From: an uncultured Helicobacteraceae bacterium
GTDB taxonomy: Bacteria > Campylobacterota > Campylobacteria > Campylobacterales > Helicobacteraceae
NCBI GenBank assembly: GCA_944323885.1
Contig: CALUUD010000001.1
Span: forward strand, 620,001-684,000
Direction: 5' to 3'
Length of the DNA stretch: 64,000 nucleotides
Shown here: positions 8,712-18,850 of the stretch, piece after piece
Layout: each line of letters begins with the position of its first letter
Position numbering within the stretch: the stretch's first letter is position 1
Made by a program: the position numbers and the translations under genes
The notes under the pieces: generated by a model
What the model was told of the DNA's origin: nothing
The model's database searches: none
What the model saw: only the letters and a program-made list of their open reading frames with translations

Positions 8712-10891
8712 AAAAGATTGATGATAATTTACATGAAGTAATTAATAATGCATTTAAATTGGCAGAAGAATTAGAGCATAATATAATTACTACAGAGCAT
8801 ATTTTTTTGTCATTATTGAACAATATTGATATTAATAGTTGTATTAAGCAATTAGGCGGCGATATAGATGAGCTCAATGCCCAACTTTTAAATTATCTAA
8901 ATACTTTCATAGATAAAGCAAGTAACATAAAAAAGCCTATGTATACAATACCTTTAGAAAATATCTTTAATACTATGGTAAATATAGCTGAGAGTGCACA
9001 AAAGAGTTATGTTGATGTATTTGATTTATTGGTTGCAATTACATATGATAAAAAATCATATAGTACTATGTTATTAGAATCTCAAAATATACAAAGAGTT
9101 GATATTTTAGAATCTATAACAAATGTAGATTCTAATGCAACTAGTAAAGCTAGTAGCAAAAATGATCCACTTTCATTATATACAATAGAATTAGTAGAGC
9201 TTGCTAAAAGCGGAAAAATAGATCCGGTTATAGGTAGAGATGAAGAAATAAAAAGAGTTTGTGAAATCTTGTGCAGACGAAAGAAAAATAATCCTTTATT
9301 AGTTGGGGAGCCTGGTGTTGGCAAGACTGCAATTGCAGAGGGTATTGCTCTAAATATTGCAAATAATAATGTCATTGATGAGATGAAGCAGTGCAAGATT
9401 TATTCTCTAGACCTTGGTTCTTTACTTGCAGGGACAAAATATAGAGGTGATTTTGAAAAAAGAATAAAGGATATTTTAGCTTCATTAGAAAACATAAAAG
9501 ATGCTATTATCTTTATTGATGAGATACATACTATAGTTGGTGCAGGTAGCACAAGTGGAGGAAGTATTGATATTTCAAATCTTTTAAAACCAGCACTTGC
9601 AAATGGAGCACTTAGGTGTATAGGTGCTACAACACATAGTGAATTTAGAAATTATTTTGATAAGGATAAAGCCTTATCAAGACGTTTTGCAAAAATTAAT
9701 GTAGATGAACCAAGTATAGAAGATTCAATTAACATATTATCATCTCTTTGCCCACTTTATGAAAAATTTCATAAAGTTTCATATACTAAAGAGGCCATAG
9801 AATCTTGTGTTGTTTTATCAAATAAATTTATTAATGATAGATTTCTGCCAGATAAAGCTATAGATTTGCTAGATGAAGCAGGATCTTATTTTAAAATATA
9901 TGGTAAATCAAAATCAAAGAAATTAAAAATTACACAATCTAATATTGAGTTTTTGATATCAAAAAATACCAAGCTTCCATTATCAAGACAATATAATGAA
10001 AAAACACTATTAAAATCACTAAAAAAGAAACTACAATCTAGGATATTTGGTCAAGATGATGCAATAGAATCTCTATATAAACATTTATTGAAAAACAAAG
10101 CAGGACTTGGAGATACAAATAAGCCAATAGGTGTATTTTTATTCACAGGTCCAACAGGAGTTGGAAAGAGTGAATTAGCAAAAGAGTTAGCATTGAATTT
10201 AAATATTAATTTTTTGCGATTTGATATGAGCGAATATAGTGAGCCTCATACGATATCTAGATTAATTGGAGCACCTGCAGGGTATGTTGGTTTTGAGCAG
10301 GGTGGATTATTAGTTGAATCTATTAGGAAGACCCCGCATTGTGTTTTACTTTTAGATGAAATAGAAAAGGCTCATGATAGCATTTATAATTTATTACTGC
10401 AAGTATTTGATAATGCTACATTGACTGATAATAGTGGAAATAAGGCTGATTTTAAGAATGTGATTATTATTATGACATCAAATATTACAGCAAAGAATCT
10501 TCCTATGCTTGGTTTTGGCATGGATCAAAACTCTTCAAATGATAGATCAATAAAAGATTTATTTTCTCCAGAGCTTAGAAATAGAATTGATTGTATATGT
10601 AATTTTAATAATTTAAATGATGATTACTTGAAGTTAATTATCAAAAAACAAATACAAGATTTGAATTTACAGATAAAAGATGCAAATATCATTCTTGATA
10701 AAAGTGTGTATGATTATTTGCTTAGCCTAGATTTTGATAAAAGTCTTGGTGCAAGAGAAATTTCACGATTAATTGATAATCATATTAAGATTCCACTAAG
10801 TGAGATTTTATTATTTAAACACGTCCCAAAACAGGCAACAATTAACATTGCTTGCAATAATGGTAAAATTTCTTTTACTTTAAATTCTTGA
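8708..10891 (+). CDS. clpA: ATP-dependent Clp protease ATP-binding subunit ClpA
   Basis: This 727-residue AAA+ unfoldase is near the usual length of about 750. An N-terminal repeat domain (1-145) that binds ClpS is followed by AAA module 1 with Walker A GEPGVGKT at about 200 and Walker B IIFIDEIHT at about 272. AAA module 2 has Walker A GPTGVGKS at about 480 and LLLDEIEKAH at about 553. An LGF tripeptide near 600 is placed like the ClpP-docking loop of ClpA. It forms a hexamer that unfolds substrates into ClpP. There is no ClpB-type middle coiled coil, which supports ClpA. It is coupled to clpS by ATGA. ClpP is not in the window. Confidence 0.95.
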   Translation: MKKIDDNLHEVINNAFKLAEELEHNIITTEHIFLSLLNNIDINSCIKQLGGDIDELNAQLLNYLNTFIDKASNIKKPMYTIPLENIFNTMVNIAESAQKSYVDVFDLLVAITYDKKSYSTMLLESQNIQRVDILESITNVDSNATSKASSKNDPLSLYTIELVELAKSGKIDPVIGRDEEIKRVCEILCRRKKNNPLLVGEPGVGKTAIAEGIALNIANNNVIDEMKQCKIYSLDLGSLLAGTKYRGDFEKRIKDILASLENIKDAIIFIDEIHTIVGAGSTSGGSIDISNLLKPALANGALRCIGATTHSEFRNYFDKDKALSRRFAKINVDEPSIEDSINILSSLCPLYEKFHKVSYTKEAIESCVVLSNKFINDRFLPDKAIDLLDEAGSYFKIYGKSKSKKLKITQSNIEFLISKNTKLPLSRQYNEKTLLKSLKKKLQSRIFGQDDAIESLYKHLLKNKAGLGDTNKPIGVFLFTGPTGVGKSELAKELALNLNINFLRFDMSEYSEPHTISRLIGAPAGYVGFEQGGLLVESIRKTPHCVLLLDEIEKAHDSIYNLLLQVFDNATLTDNSGNKADFKNVIIIMTSNITAKNLPMLGFGMDQNSSNDRSIKDLFSPELRNRIDCICNFNNLNDDYLKLIIKKQIQDLNLQIKDANIILDKSVYDYLLSLDFDKSLGAREISRLIDNHIKIPLSEILLFKHVPKQATINIACNNGKISFTLNS

Positions 10892-10903
10892 GGGAGAATA
10901 TTT

Positions 10904-11443
10904 ATGATTGCTTTTTTTAAAATTAGATTTTTTCTTATTTTTATTGTTTTTTGCACTTCATTGCATGCCTTTAGTCCTAACAATAATGCTGATAATAATA
11001 TGACACATGCACAGCAATTGTGGGGTAGAAAGTTTCAAGCTTCTTTGGGGTATTCTTATTTTAGTAATAAATTTCAAGGTGTAAATATAGGCTATGGTGT
11101 TTGGGATAGGAATAAAGTAGGAATTCTAGCAGATATTGTTTATCCAACGAAATATGTTGATGGGAAAAGAGTGTTTTTGGTTTCATTTTTCTTTGTGTAT
11201 GATTGGTCTCCAATTAGTATGCTTAGTATAATGCCTAAGATTGGATATGGACCTCGTGTATATGAAGTTAGAGGGGTAAATAGTAAGATTTCTTGGGAAC
11301 CTATAGTAGGACTTGATATTATGTTTAATATCAATTCTTTTATACGCTTATATGCATCTTATGGTTGGACTATGTTTTTAGACTATAATAAAAACAAGAA
11401 TTACTTAAATGGTTTTAGTGCAGGGCTTAGAATATCGTATTAA
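10904..11443 (+). CDS. Small outer-membrane beta-barrel-like protein
   Basis: This 179-residue protein has a clear signal peptide (hydrophobic segment 8-20 ending LHAFS). The remainder alternates aromatic and polar residues in short strands and ends SAGLRISY, with a terminal aromatic as in outer-membrane barrels. An eight-stranded barrel is plausible for this length. I cannot name the family. It follows clpA after 12 bases with a GAGGGAGAA Shine-Dalgarno, so it may share the clpSA transcript, although no functional link is evident. Confidence 0.7.
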   Translation: MIAFFKIRFFLIFIVFCTSLHAFSPNNNADNNMTHAQQLWGRKFQASLGYSYFSNKFQGVNIGYGVWDRNKVGILADIVYPTKYVDGKRVFLVSFFFVYDWSPISMLSIMPKIGYGPRVYEVRGVNSKISWEPIVGLDIMFNINSFIRLYASYGWTMFLDYNKNKNYLNGFSAGLRISY

Positions 11444-11464
11444 ATTACTTTTTGGGTTGTTATT

Positions 11465-12232
11465 TTGATTAGAAAAATTGATATTGATTGGAAAATATGT
11501 AATGCATTTATATGGAGGGGTGAGTATATTCATCCAATACAGGATTTTAATACATTTGATTTATGTGATTTGATAGGAATTGATGAACAAAAGCAGATGT
11601 TATTAAAGAATACAGAATCTTTTTTAAATAATGATGGTGGGTTAAATGCTTTATTATATGGTCCTAGAGGATGTGGTAAAAGTACATTAGCAAGAGCTAT
11701 ATTTACACATTTTTTGTGTAATGACTTAAAAGTTGTGCAAGTATTTCCTAGAGATATTAATATTATTCCAATACTTATAGATTCCATGAGAATTCAACCA
11801 TACAAATTTATTATTTTTTGTGATGATTTAAGTTTTGAAGATGGTGATACATCATATAAGATACTCAAAGTAGTGCTTGATGGTTCTATTGAAAAATTAC
11901 CACATAATGTTCTTATTTATGTTACATCAAATAGAAAGCATATGATACCTGAATATGAAAATGATAATTTAAAAATAACTGCAATAAATAAGGAAATTTA
12001 TTTTTCTGATACAATTGAAGAGCGTATTTCTCTTAGTGATAGATTTGGGTTAAGTATTCCATTTTATAAATTAAGTACAGAAGAATATCTTCATATGATT
12101 AGTATATATTTTAAAGAAAACTTAAGTGATGATTTAAGAAATAAAGCTTTGAATTATGCTGCAAAACGAGGTCAAAGAAGTGGTCGTATTGCTTATGACT
12201 TTTGCAAATCATATAAAATTGGTTTAATATAA
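11465..12232 (+). CDS. DUF815-type P-loop ATPase
   Basis: This 255-residue protein has Walker A GPRGCGKST at about 66-74 and Walker B FIIFCDDLSF at about 116-125. The arrangement LIGIDEQK ahead of the P-loop and a C-terminal ARGQRSGRIAYDF region match DUF815 family AAA+ proteins. The cellular role of the family is not established. The start is TTG at 11465. It sits between the outer-membrane-like gene and galU on the same strand with short gaps, so a common transcript is likely. Confidence 0.82.
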   Translation: MIRKIDIDWKICNAFIWRGEYIHPIQDFNTFDLCDLIGIDEQKQMLLKNTESFLNNDGGLNALLYGPRGCGKSTLARAIFTHFLCNDLKVVQVFPRDINIIPILIDSMRIQPYKFIIFCDDLSFEDGDTSYKILKVVLDGSIEKLPHNVLIYVTSNRKHMIPEYENDNLKITAINKEIYFSDTIEERISLSDRFGLSIPFYKLSTEEYLHMISIYFKENLSDDLRNKALNYAAKRGQRSGRIAYDFCKSYKIGLI

Positions 12233-12248
12233 TTATGAAAGGTTTATT

Positions 12249-13073
12249 ATGATTAGAAAGTGTTTATTTCCTGCAGCTGGGTATGGAACTAGATTCTTGC
12301 CTGCTACAAAAGCTATTCCAAAAGAAATGTTGCCTGTAAATACAAAACCACTTATTCAATATGGAGTAGAAGAGGCTCTAGAGGCTTGTTGTGATACTAT
12401 GGCAATAGTCACAGGAAGAGGAAAAAGGGCTATTGAAGATCATTTTGATATTAGTTATGAATTAGAACATCAGCTAAAGAGTGCAAAAAAAGAACATTTA
12501 TTACAAGAAACCATAGATGTTATTAATAATTGTGCATTCACATATATTAGACAAAAAGAGATGAAAGGATTAGGGCACGCTATACTTACTGGTGAAAAAC
12601 TTATTGGTAATGAGCCATTTGGTGTAATTTTAGCAGATGATTTGTGTATTAATGATTATGGAAAAAATGTTTTAGCTCAAATGGTTGATTTATACAATAG
12701 ATTTAAATGTCCTATTGTGGCAATTCAAAAAGTAGAATCTAAAGATTTGGATAAATATGGTGTTATTGATGGCGTATTACTTGAAGATTCTATATATGAG
12801 ATTAAAAATATGGTAGAAAAACCAAACCCAAAAGATGCACCAAGTAATTTAGCAGTAATTGGCAGATATATTTTAACGCCAGATATTTTTTCTATTTTAA
12901 ATACGACAATGCCAGATAAAAGAGGTGAAATACAAATAACAGATGCACTAAATAAATATGCTAAAAATAATAGAGTTTTGGCATATTTATTTAAGGGAAT
13001 TAGGTATGATTGTGGAAGTATAGATGGATTTATTAAAGCAAATGTAGATTTGTATAACAAAATGAAAGCCTAG
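12249..13073 (+). CDS. galU: UTP-glucose-1-phosphate uridylyltransferase
   Basis: This 274-residue protein carries the nucleotidyltransferase signature AAGYGTRFLPATKAIPKEML at residues 8-27. ILADDL (near 127) and VEKP (near 190) are the metal- and sugar-binding elements of GalU. It makes UDP-glucose from UTP and glucose-1-phosphate for lipopolysaccharide and other glycans. The length is normal. It is followed by a small membrane protein and murA, an order also found in Helicobacter. Confidence 0.95.
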   Translation: MIRKCLFPAAGYGTRFLPATKAIPKEMLPVNTKPLIQYGVEEALEACCDTMAIVTGRGKRAIEDHFDISYELEHQLKSAKKEHLLQETIDVINNCAFTYIRQKEMKGLGHAILTGEKLIGNEPFGVILADDLCINDYGKNVLAQMVDLYNRFKCPIVAIQKVESKDLDKYGVIDGVLLEDSIYEIKNMVEKPNPKDAPSNLAVIGRYILTPDIFSILNTTMPDKRGEIQITDALNKYAKNNRVLAYLFKGIRYDCGSIDGFIKANVDLYNKMKA

Positions 13074-13075
13074 CA

Positions 13076-13504
13076 TTGTATCAATTATCATATATTTTAT
13101 TATTTTATACGCTTTCTATTGTGTTTTTTATTATTTTAATAATATTTTTATTTTTTAGCGGATTTTTTCGTATATATAAAGATAAAGAGAAAGCTATACC
13201 AAAAACAACACTTGATTTGCTTATAGAACAAGTAAAAAAATCAAATGAAGATAAGAATGTATTAGATTCTGTAATGCATGAGTTCTACACACATTTTTAT
13301 AACATATCTTCTCAAAGTAGTGATTTTAATAACTGGTTGAAACTTATACAAGAAATTACTATGTTGGATTATATGAGTGTTGAGCAAGTAGCAGCTTTTA
13401 GAGATGATTTATCATCAAAAAATGGAAGTATTAAAAAAGAAATAGAACAAGCAATAGGTATAAGTTTAAAACATAGAGAAGATGGTAAAAATAAAAGGAA
13501 GTAA
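13076..13504 (+). CDS. Conserved small membrane-anchored protein between galU and murA
   Basis: This 142-residue protein has one strong N-terminal transmembrane segment (about 5-30), then a basic stretch and a soluble, mostly helical domain with many Lys and Glu. The likely topology is N-terminal anchor with a cytoplasmic domain. I recognise no named domain. It starts at TTG two bases after galU, and its stop is two bases before the murA start, so it is an operon member. A homologue in the same position is typical of Helicobacter, but no function is known to me. Confidence 0.75.
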   Translation: MYQLSYILLFYTLSIVFFIILIIFLFFSGFFRIYKDKEKAIPKTTLDLLIEQVKKSNEDKNVLDSVMHEFYTHFYNISSQSSDFNNWLKLIQEITMLDYMSVEQVAAFRDDLSSKNGSIKKEIEQAIGISLKHREDGKNKRK

Positions 13505-13506
13505 TT

Positions 13507-14781
13507 GTGGATTATTTAAAGATTGAAAAAAGTGATAATTTGCATGGTAATATCGATATTAGTGGTGCAAAAAATTCAGCTTTGCCGTTAATTGCAGCTA
13601 CGATTTTATCAAAAAGTGATGTGATATTAGAAAATATACCAAATGTTGTAGATGTAAAAGTTCTTATTAAGCTTCTTATGATGCTTGGTGCAGATAGTAA
13701 GATAATAAGTGAGAATATTGTAAGTATAAATACAAGAAATATTAGTAATACTCAAGTTGTATATGATATGGTGCGTAAAATGCGCGCCTCAATTTTACTT
13801 CTAGGTCCATTGCTTGCTAGATTTGGTAAGTGTCAAGTAAGTCTTCCTGGTGGTTGTGCAATTGGTGCTAGACCAGTTGATTTGCACATTAAAGCTATGA
13901 GCAATATGGGTGCTGATATTAGTATAATAAATGGATACATTAATGCAATCGCTCCAAAAGGTCTTAGAGGTAGTGATATTATATTTGATAAAATTACAGT
14001 CACAGGAACTGAAAATGTAATAATGGCAGCTGCTTTAGCAAAAGGAACAACAACTATAATAAATCCAGCAAAAGAACCAGAAATTGTCCAATTATGTGAT
14101 GTTTTAAAGCAAGCAGGTGTAGAAATAAGTGGTCAAGGGACTAATGAGATTGTAATAGTTGGTAGTGATGGTGAGCTTTTAAATTTTTCTAATATATCAA
14201 TAATACCAGATAGAATAGAGGCAGGGACTTATTTATGCGCTGGTGCTATTACTAATTCTAGTATCACAATTAATAATGTAATTCCAAAACACCTTGAGGC
14301 AATTACTAATAAATTGAAAGAAATAGGATTTGATATAGAAATAGATTCTAATAGTATTACTATTCTGAAAGCTAGAGAGCTAAATGCATTTGAAATTACA
14401 ACAAGTGAATATCCAGGATTTCCAACTGATATGCAAGCGCAATTTATGGCATTAGCAACACAATGTAATGGTGTAAGCACAATTAAGGAGAGATTGTTTG
14501 AAAATCGTTTCATGCATGTAAATGAACTTCAACGACTTGGTGCTAATATATCATTGCTTGGAAATGTTGCAAATATTAATGGTAGGACAGATTTAATAGG
14601 TGCCGATGTTATGGCAACAGATCTTCGTGCTAGTAGTGCATTGATACTAGCAGCACTTATTGCAAATGGCCAGACAAAAATACATAGAATCTATCATCTT
14701 GATAGAGGATATGAAAAAATAGAACAAAAATTATCAAGTATTGGTGTGAAAATACAGCGACTAAAGGGTGATAGTGTCTAA
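13507..14781 (+). CDS. murA: UDP-N-acetylglucosamine 1-carboxyvinyltransferase MurA
   Basis: This 424-residue enolpyruvyl transferase catalyses the first committed step of peptidoglycan synthesis, adding enolpyruvate from PEP to UDP-GlcNAc. [10 protein letters not shown] at 22-31 and the catalytic loop [15 protein letters not shown] at about 115-129 are visible. The loop keeps the cysteine that fosfomycin alkylates. The start is GTG at 13507 behind AAGGAAG. Its 3' end overlaps the stop of the convergent rsmE by four bases, so there is no room for a conventional terminator between them. Confidence 0.97.
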   Translation: MDYLKIEKSDNLHGNIDISGAKNSALPLIAATILSKSDVILENIPNVVDVKVLIKLLMMLGADSKIISENIVSINTRNISNTQVVYDMVRKMRASILLLGPLLARFGKCQVSLPGGCAIGARPVDLHIKAMSNMGADISIINGYINAIAPKGLRGSDIIFDKITVTGTENVIMAAALAKGTTTIINPAKEPEIVQLCDVLKQAGVEISGQGTNEIVIVGSDGELLNFSNISIIPDRIEAGTYLCAGAITNSSITINNVIPKHLEAITNKLKEIGFDIEIDSNSITILKARELNAFEITTSEYPGFPTDMQAQFMALATQCNGVSTIKERLFENRFMHVNELQRLGANISLLGNVANINGRTDLIGADVMATDLRASSALILAALIANGQTKIHRIYHLDRGYEKIEQKLSSIGVKIQRLKGDSV

Positions 14782-15437
14782 ATTTTATTTGCTGCAATAA
14801 AAATAGCAGCAGTTTTTGCACGCATTATAAGTGGATTGTTAATCCCAAATGATTTATTGATTAGCATTTGCTTTTCTTTTTTGCTAAATCCACCTTCTGG
14901 ACCAATTATAAAGCTGTTATGTTGTTTTATGTTTAAATAATTATTATTAAAATCTAATGCTATAGCATCTTTGTATTTATCTAGTACATCTTCTAGGTTG
15001 TTAAGTATTTCTATTGCCATAATACTTAATCTACCGCATTGCATAGATGAATTAATTAGAATCTTATTGAGTTTTTCTATATTAACTTTTTCGTTTTTTT
15101 GACTAAAATCACTATAAAATAGTGTGATTTTATCTACCAAAAGCTCATTTAGGTATGGTAGTGTTTTATGAAATTCATTCATATCAATAACTGCTTGAAT
15201 GATATGTGTATTTTTATTTTTTTGTATTATTTTTTGTGAAGATATTAAATTTAATATAGCTTTCTTTTTTTCTACCTTTGTAATTTCATATTTATAAAGT
15301 GTAGAATCTTGCATATTTGCTAATATTAGATAATTATCATTTATCTTTTTTCTTCTAACATTAAAAATATAATGAAAATCTTCATTATCTAATATTATAT
15401 TTTCACTTCCTGCACTATGTTGATATAAGAATTGCAA
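14778..15437 (-). CDS. rsmE: 16S rRNA (uracil-1498-N3)-methyltransferase RsmE
   Basis: This 219-residue SPOUT-class methyltransferase has an N-terminal PUA-like domain ([15 protein letters not shown] around 27-42). The SAM-binding knot carries the family motif [11 protein letters not shown] near 178-188 and a terminal [12 protein letters not shown] segment. It methylates U1498 in the 30S decoding region. It is slightly short of the usual 240 residues but both domains are present. It is convergent with murA and follows a small membrane protein gene on the minus strand. Confidence 0.92.
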   Translation of the reverse strand: MQFLYQHSAGSENIILDNEDFHYIFNVRRKKINDNYLILANMQDSTLYKYEITKVEKKKAILNLISSQKIIQKNKNTHIIQAVIDMNEFHKTLPYLNELLVDKITLFYSDFSQKNEKVNIEKLNKILINSSMQCGRLSIMAIEILNNLEDVLDKYKDAIALDFNNNYLNIKQHNSFIIGPEGGFSKKEKQMLINKSFGINNPLIMRAKTAAIFIAANKI

Positions 15438-15446
15438 GATATCACC

Positions 15447-15839
15447 TCAATAAAAAAATATAGAAATCGCAAATAAATAACCAATATATAGAATCTTGCT
15501 TTGTGTTTTGTATTGTTTTATTAGTGATGGTTTTTTTCTAACAATTCTTAATTTTTTTATTCTTATAATTTCAAATATAATAATTGCAACATTAACAACT
15601 ATCATAAATAATACTTTTATGTTTGTGTTAAATTTATTCATAGCAAGAATACTAAAACCACTAATTATAGTTATTGCTAATATTCCAAATATTATTGGTG
15701 TTGAATACCACATATATTTATGAACTTTATAAAAATCTTTCATAAATAATATTGCAATATTTATAATAAATATTGCGGCCAACACTATCCCAATTGCATA
15801 ATGGAATTGTATAGCTTGTTTTAGGGCAATTGCTTCCAT
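15447..15839 (-). CDS. Small integral membrane protein, function unknown
   Basis: This 130-residue protein has four predicted transmembrane helices (about 12-32, 43-64, 76-95 and 112-129), with a Lys/Arg-rich loop between helices 3 and 4. A conserved-looking His at 13 and His at 41 could be structural or heme-related, but this is speculative. Its stop is nine bases before the rsmE start, so it probably leads the rsmE transcript. I cannot assign a family. Confidence 0.7.
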   Translation of the reverse strand: MEAIALKQAIQFHYAIGIVLAAIFIINIAILFMKDFYKVHKYMWYSTPIIFGILAITIISGFSILAMNKFNTNIKVLFMIVVNVAIIIFEIIRIKKLRIVRKKPSLIKQYKTQSKILYIGYLFAISIFFY

Positions 15840-15962
15840 AATATTCTACATTCCTAAGTTATTGATATGAATTATTGTAAGTATAAAATCTATTTATTGT
15901 TTGAATTTTATACTTACTTTCTTTAAATTATAAAAATATCCATTTATATATTTAATAGTTTT

Positions 15963-17528
15963 TTATTCAACCATAAGATTTCCCATCATGCCTAAACTTT
16001 CATGTTCTAATATATGACAATGATACATTCTTAAACCTTTAAAATCTTGTTTAATTCTTATTGTTACTTCTTCATATGGTCGTAGATTTATTGTATCATG
16101 CATAGCTCTTACTTTTGGTTTATCAGATTTTCCTTTTAGGCTGCTATTTATTATTTCAAATTGTGCTCCGTGTATATGAAATGGATGATCCATATGTGAT
16201 TTGTTGATAATTGTCCATTCTTCTACTGCATTAACATTAGATTTGATATCTATACGATCTGGATCATATACTTTATCATCCATTAAAAACATTCTTACAA
16301 GTGATTGTTTGATGTCTTGTATACTTTTTTTGTTTAATCCATGCATTTGTGCATGATCTTCACTCATAGTTATAGTTTTCTTAGTTGCAGGTATTCCTAA
16401 TTGTGGTATTTCTCTTAGTTTGTTTGGTATATCAATATTTTTAGATTCTATGCTAATTGTGGCAAGATTGATATAATCTTGATTTTGTATTTTTTTATCC
16501 TCCATCATTTTGTCACGATCATAATATAAACTTTTTAGCATTAAATTTTCTACCTTGGTATCAGTATTTGGTTGCAATAGTACTTCTGCTCTTGAAGCTG
16601 GGCATAAGAATAGTTCATCTTGCATTATAGGAGATTCTATTAATCCTCCACCACTTCCAACTACTATAAATTTAACACCTTCAATTTTAAGTCTCAAATA
16701 TCTTGCAGCAGTAGCATTATAGATTCTAATGCGTTTTGTGTCTGATATATTGATTTTTGGTTTAAAACAACCATTTATAAGAACAAATTCACCTTCTCTG
16801 CCATTTAACCAATCAAAAAGGCTGTTTGGTCTTATTTGTGCATTAATATCTAATCCAATATCGCTTATAAACCAATCTTGCTCACTTAGATGTGAAATAG
16901 AATCTTTAGCTTTCACTACAAATGCTCCAGCCAATCCATAGGCTACTTGTTTTGAAGTGATAAAATGTGGATGTGGATGATACCAATAAGTTCCTGCACT
17001 TCCTCTTGGTAATAAAAATTCATATATACGCTCACTATGGGGCATTATAGGATCATGAGGATTTCCATCTTGTTCTGGCGGAACAGGAAGTCCATGCCAA
17101 TGAATAGTAGTTGGTTCATTTAAATGGTTTATAACTTTTATAATTACTTTATCGCCTTCATTTACTTCTATTTTGGGACCAGGAATTAGTCCATTATAAG
17201 TATAAAATTTTGTTTTTTTATCTTTAGTGAGGCTTATTTCTTGTTCTTTAATTATTATTGTAGATTCAAAAGTGTTTTGTTTTTTACTTGCATTTTTAAG
17301 TATTGGTAATGGAGATAATTCGTTGCCATATGGCATAGAATCTTGTGGCAAAAGTTTTGTATTTTCTACTATATCAATAAATGAAGTATCTATATCATTT
17401 TCATTTTTTGTAATATTATGATTATTATGCATTGAATGATGATGATTGTGGTGATTGGGCATCGCATAAATAGTGCTTATACTAAGTGCCCCTAAAGCAT
17501 TAAAATATAAAAATTTTCTTCTATTCAT
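15963..17528 (-). CDS. Tat-exported multicopper oxidase with His-rich N-terminus
   Basis: This 521-residue protein has an N-terminal NRRKFLYF twin-arginine signal for export of the folded enzyme. After the signal comes a run rich in His and Met (about 23-38) that may collect copper. All four copper-binding signatures are present: HWHG near 140, WYHPHPH near 178, HPFHIHG near 465 and HCHILEHESLGMM near 505. These hold the trinuclear and type 1 copper sites. It belongs to the CueO/CopA group that oxidises Cu(I) or other substrates in the periplasm. It is monocistronic, with AAGGAG before its ATG. Copper detoxification is inferred, not shown. Confidence 0.93.
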   Translation of the reverse strand: MNRRKFLYFNALGALSISTIYAMPNHHNHHHSMHNNHNITKNENDIDTSFIDIVENTKLLPQDSMPYGNELSPLPILKNASKKQNTFESTIIIKEQEISLTKDKKTKFYTYNGLIPGPKIEVNEGDKVIIKVINHLNEPTTIHWHGLPVPPEQDGNPHDPIMPHSERIYEFLLPRGSAGTYWYHPHPHFITSKQVAYGLAGAFVVKAKDSISHLSEQDWFISDIGLDINAQIRPNSLFDWLNGREGEFVLINGCFKPKINISDTKRIRIYNATAARYLRLKIEGVKFIVVGSGGGLIESPIMQDELFLCPASRAEVLLQPNTDTKVENLMLKSLYYDRDKMMEDKKIQNQDYINLATISIESKNIDIPNKLREIPQLGIPATKKTITMSEDHAQMHGLNKKSIQDIKQSLVRMFLMDDKVYDPDRIDIKSNVNAVEEWTIINKSHMDHPFHIHGAQFEIINSSLKGKSDKPKVRAMHDTINLRPYEEVTIRIKQDFKGLRMYHCHILEHESLGMMGNLMVE

Positions 17529-17693
17529 ATAAATCTCCTTAAATAAATAGTAAATAAGTTTGTATTTTATAGTTTTAAATATTGATAAATGATAAAGATT
17601 GTTATTATTTATTATGATAGATTTTTATATCTACTCTAACTTAATTAGATTAGTATTTAATCAAAAAAATATTATTCAAGGAATCTAAAAGAT

Positions 17694-18671
17694 ATGTATT
17701 ATAAATTAGCTTATTTCCCAGTTACTCTTTTTACCTCTGTCATGGGTATAGGAGGACTTTCTATTGCTTTTAAAAAAGTTAGTTTGTTTAGCAATATATT
17801 ATTTTCATCATTTTTAAATATCTCTAGTATGATTTTTGGTATTTTAGCAAGTATAATTTTTATTGTTTTATTTATACTTTACATAATAAGAATGTTTTTA
17901 TATATAGATTTTTTCAAGGAAGACTTAAGCCATCAAATAAAGATAAATTTTTTATCAAGTATTCCAATTAGTATGCTTATTTTAATTTCATTTTGGAGTT
18001 ATTATGTAGATTATATATCAATTGAATTAAAAATTATTTTTTATTTTACAAGCACCCTTCAACTTGTTACGACACTTTATGTAATATCATTTTGGTTACG
18101 GAATAGTATGAATAATATCCTTTTATCACCTGCATGGTTTATACCAGTAGTAGGTAATCTTATTGTGCCACTTGCTGCACATTCTATGGATATACCTAAG
18201 GAATTAATGTTATTTTTCTTTGGTATTGGATGTTTTTTTTGGATTATATTGACAGCAATTATTATTCAGCGACTCATATTTGAAGCAAATTTAGAACAGA
18301 AATTTATTCCTACTCTTTTTATATTTATAGCACCACCAAGTATTTTTGTAGTGGATTTCTATATTATCTTTGGATTCTATAATGAATTTAGTTTAATAGT
18401 TTATTTTATAGGATTATTTTTTATATTAATATTATTTTCCCTTATTAAAACATTTTTTAATATAGGTTTTACGCTTTCTTGGTGGGCTTTTACATTTCCA
18501 TTGTGCGCATTTAGTGTTGCTAGTAGTGATTTATATCTATTGTATTCAAATAGTATAATTTATAAATTATTAGGAATTTTTGGTTTGATTTGTGCATTTC
18601 TTAGTGTATTTATTACTTTTATAAAAACATCTATTGCTATTAAAAATGGACAAATTTTTATTATGGATTAA
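17694..18671 (+). CDS. TDT/SLAC1-family anion channel-like transporter (TehA-like)
   Basis: This 325-residue protein has about ten transmembrane helices. It opens YFPVTLFTSVMGIGGLSIAF, the usual start of TehA/SLAC1-type channels, and carries PPSIFVVDF near 205 and WAFTFPLCAFSVAS near 263, both typical of the family. Members move anions such as sulfite, malate, chloride or nitrate, or are linked to tellurite resistance; the substrate here cannot be read. It stands alone, divergent from the multicopper oxidase, with a 165-base shared upstream gap and 179 bases before hemH. No tehB-like methyltransferase is adjacent. Confidence 0.88.
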   Translation: MYYKLAYFPVTLFTSVMGIGGLSIAFKKVSLFSNILFSSFLNISSMIFGILASIIFIVLFILYIIRMFLYIDFFKEDLSHQIKINFLSSIPISMLILISFWSYYVDYISIELKIIFYFTSTLQLVTTLYVISFWLRNSMNNILLSPAWFIPVVGNLIVPLAAHSMDIPKELMLFFFGIGCFFWIILTAIIIQRLIFEANLEQKFIPTLFIFIAPPSIFVVDFYIIFGFYNEFSLIVYFIGLFFILILFSLIKTFFNIGFTLSWWAFTFPLCAFSVASSDLYLLYSNSIIYKLLGIFGLICAFLSVFITFIKTSIAIKNGQIFIMD

Positions 18672-18850
18672 ATATTATGTAGGACATGTATATTTTTGCT
18701 ATTTTAATTTTTATAATTATTAACAATGTTTAGATTAAGTCTTAATTTATTTGAATATAACTTTAAAATATTTTAAGCCTTAATAAGAATTTTTATTATA
18801 TCATTAGCATCTTTTAAACAATACAATTTTAACCTTACAAAGGTAATATT

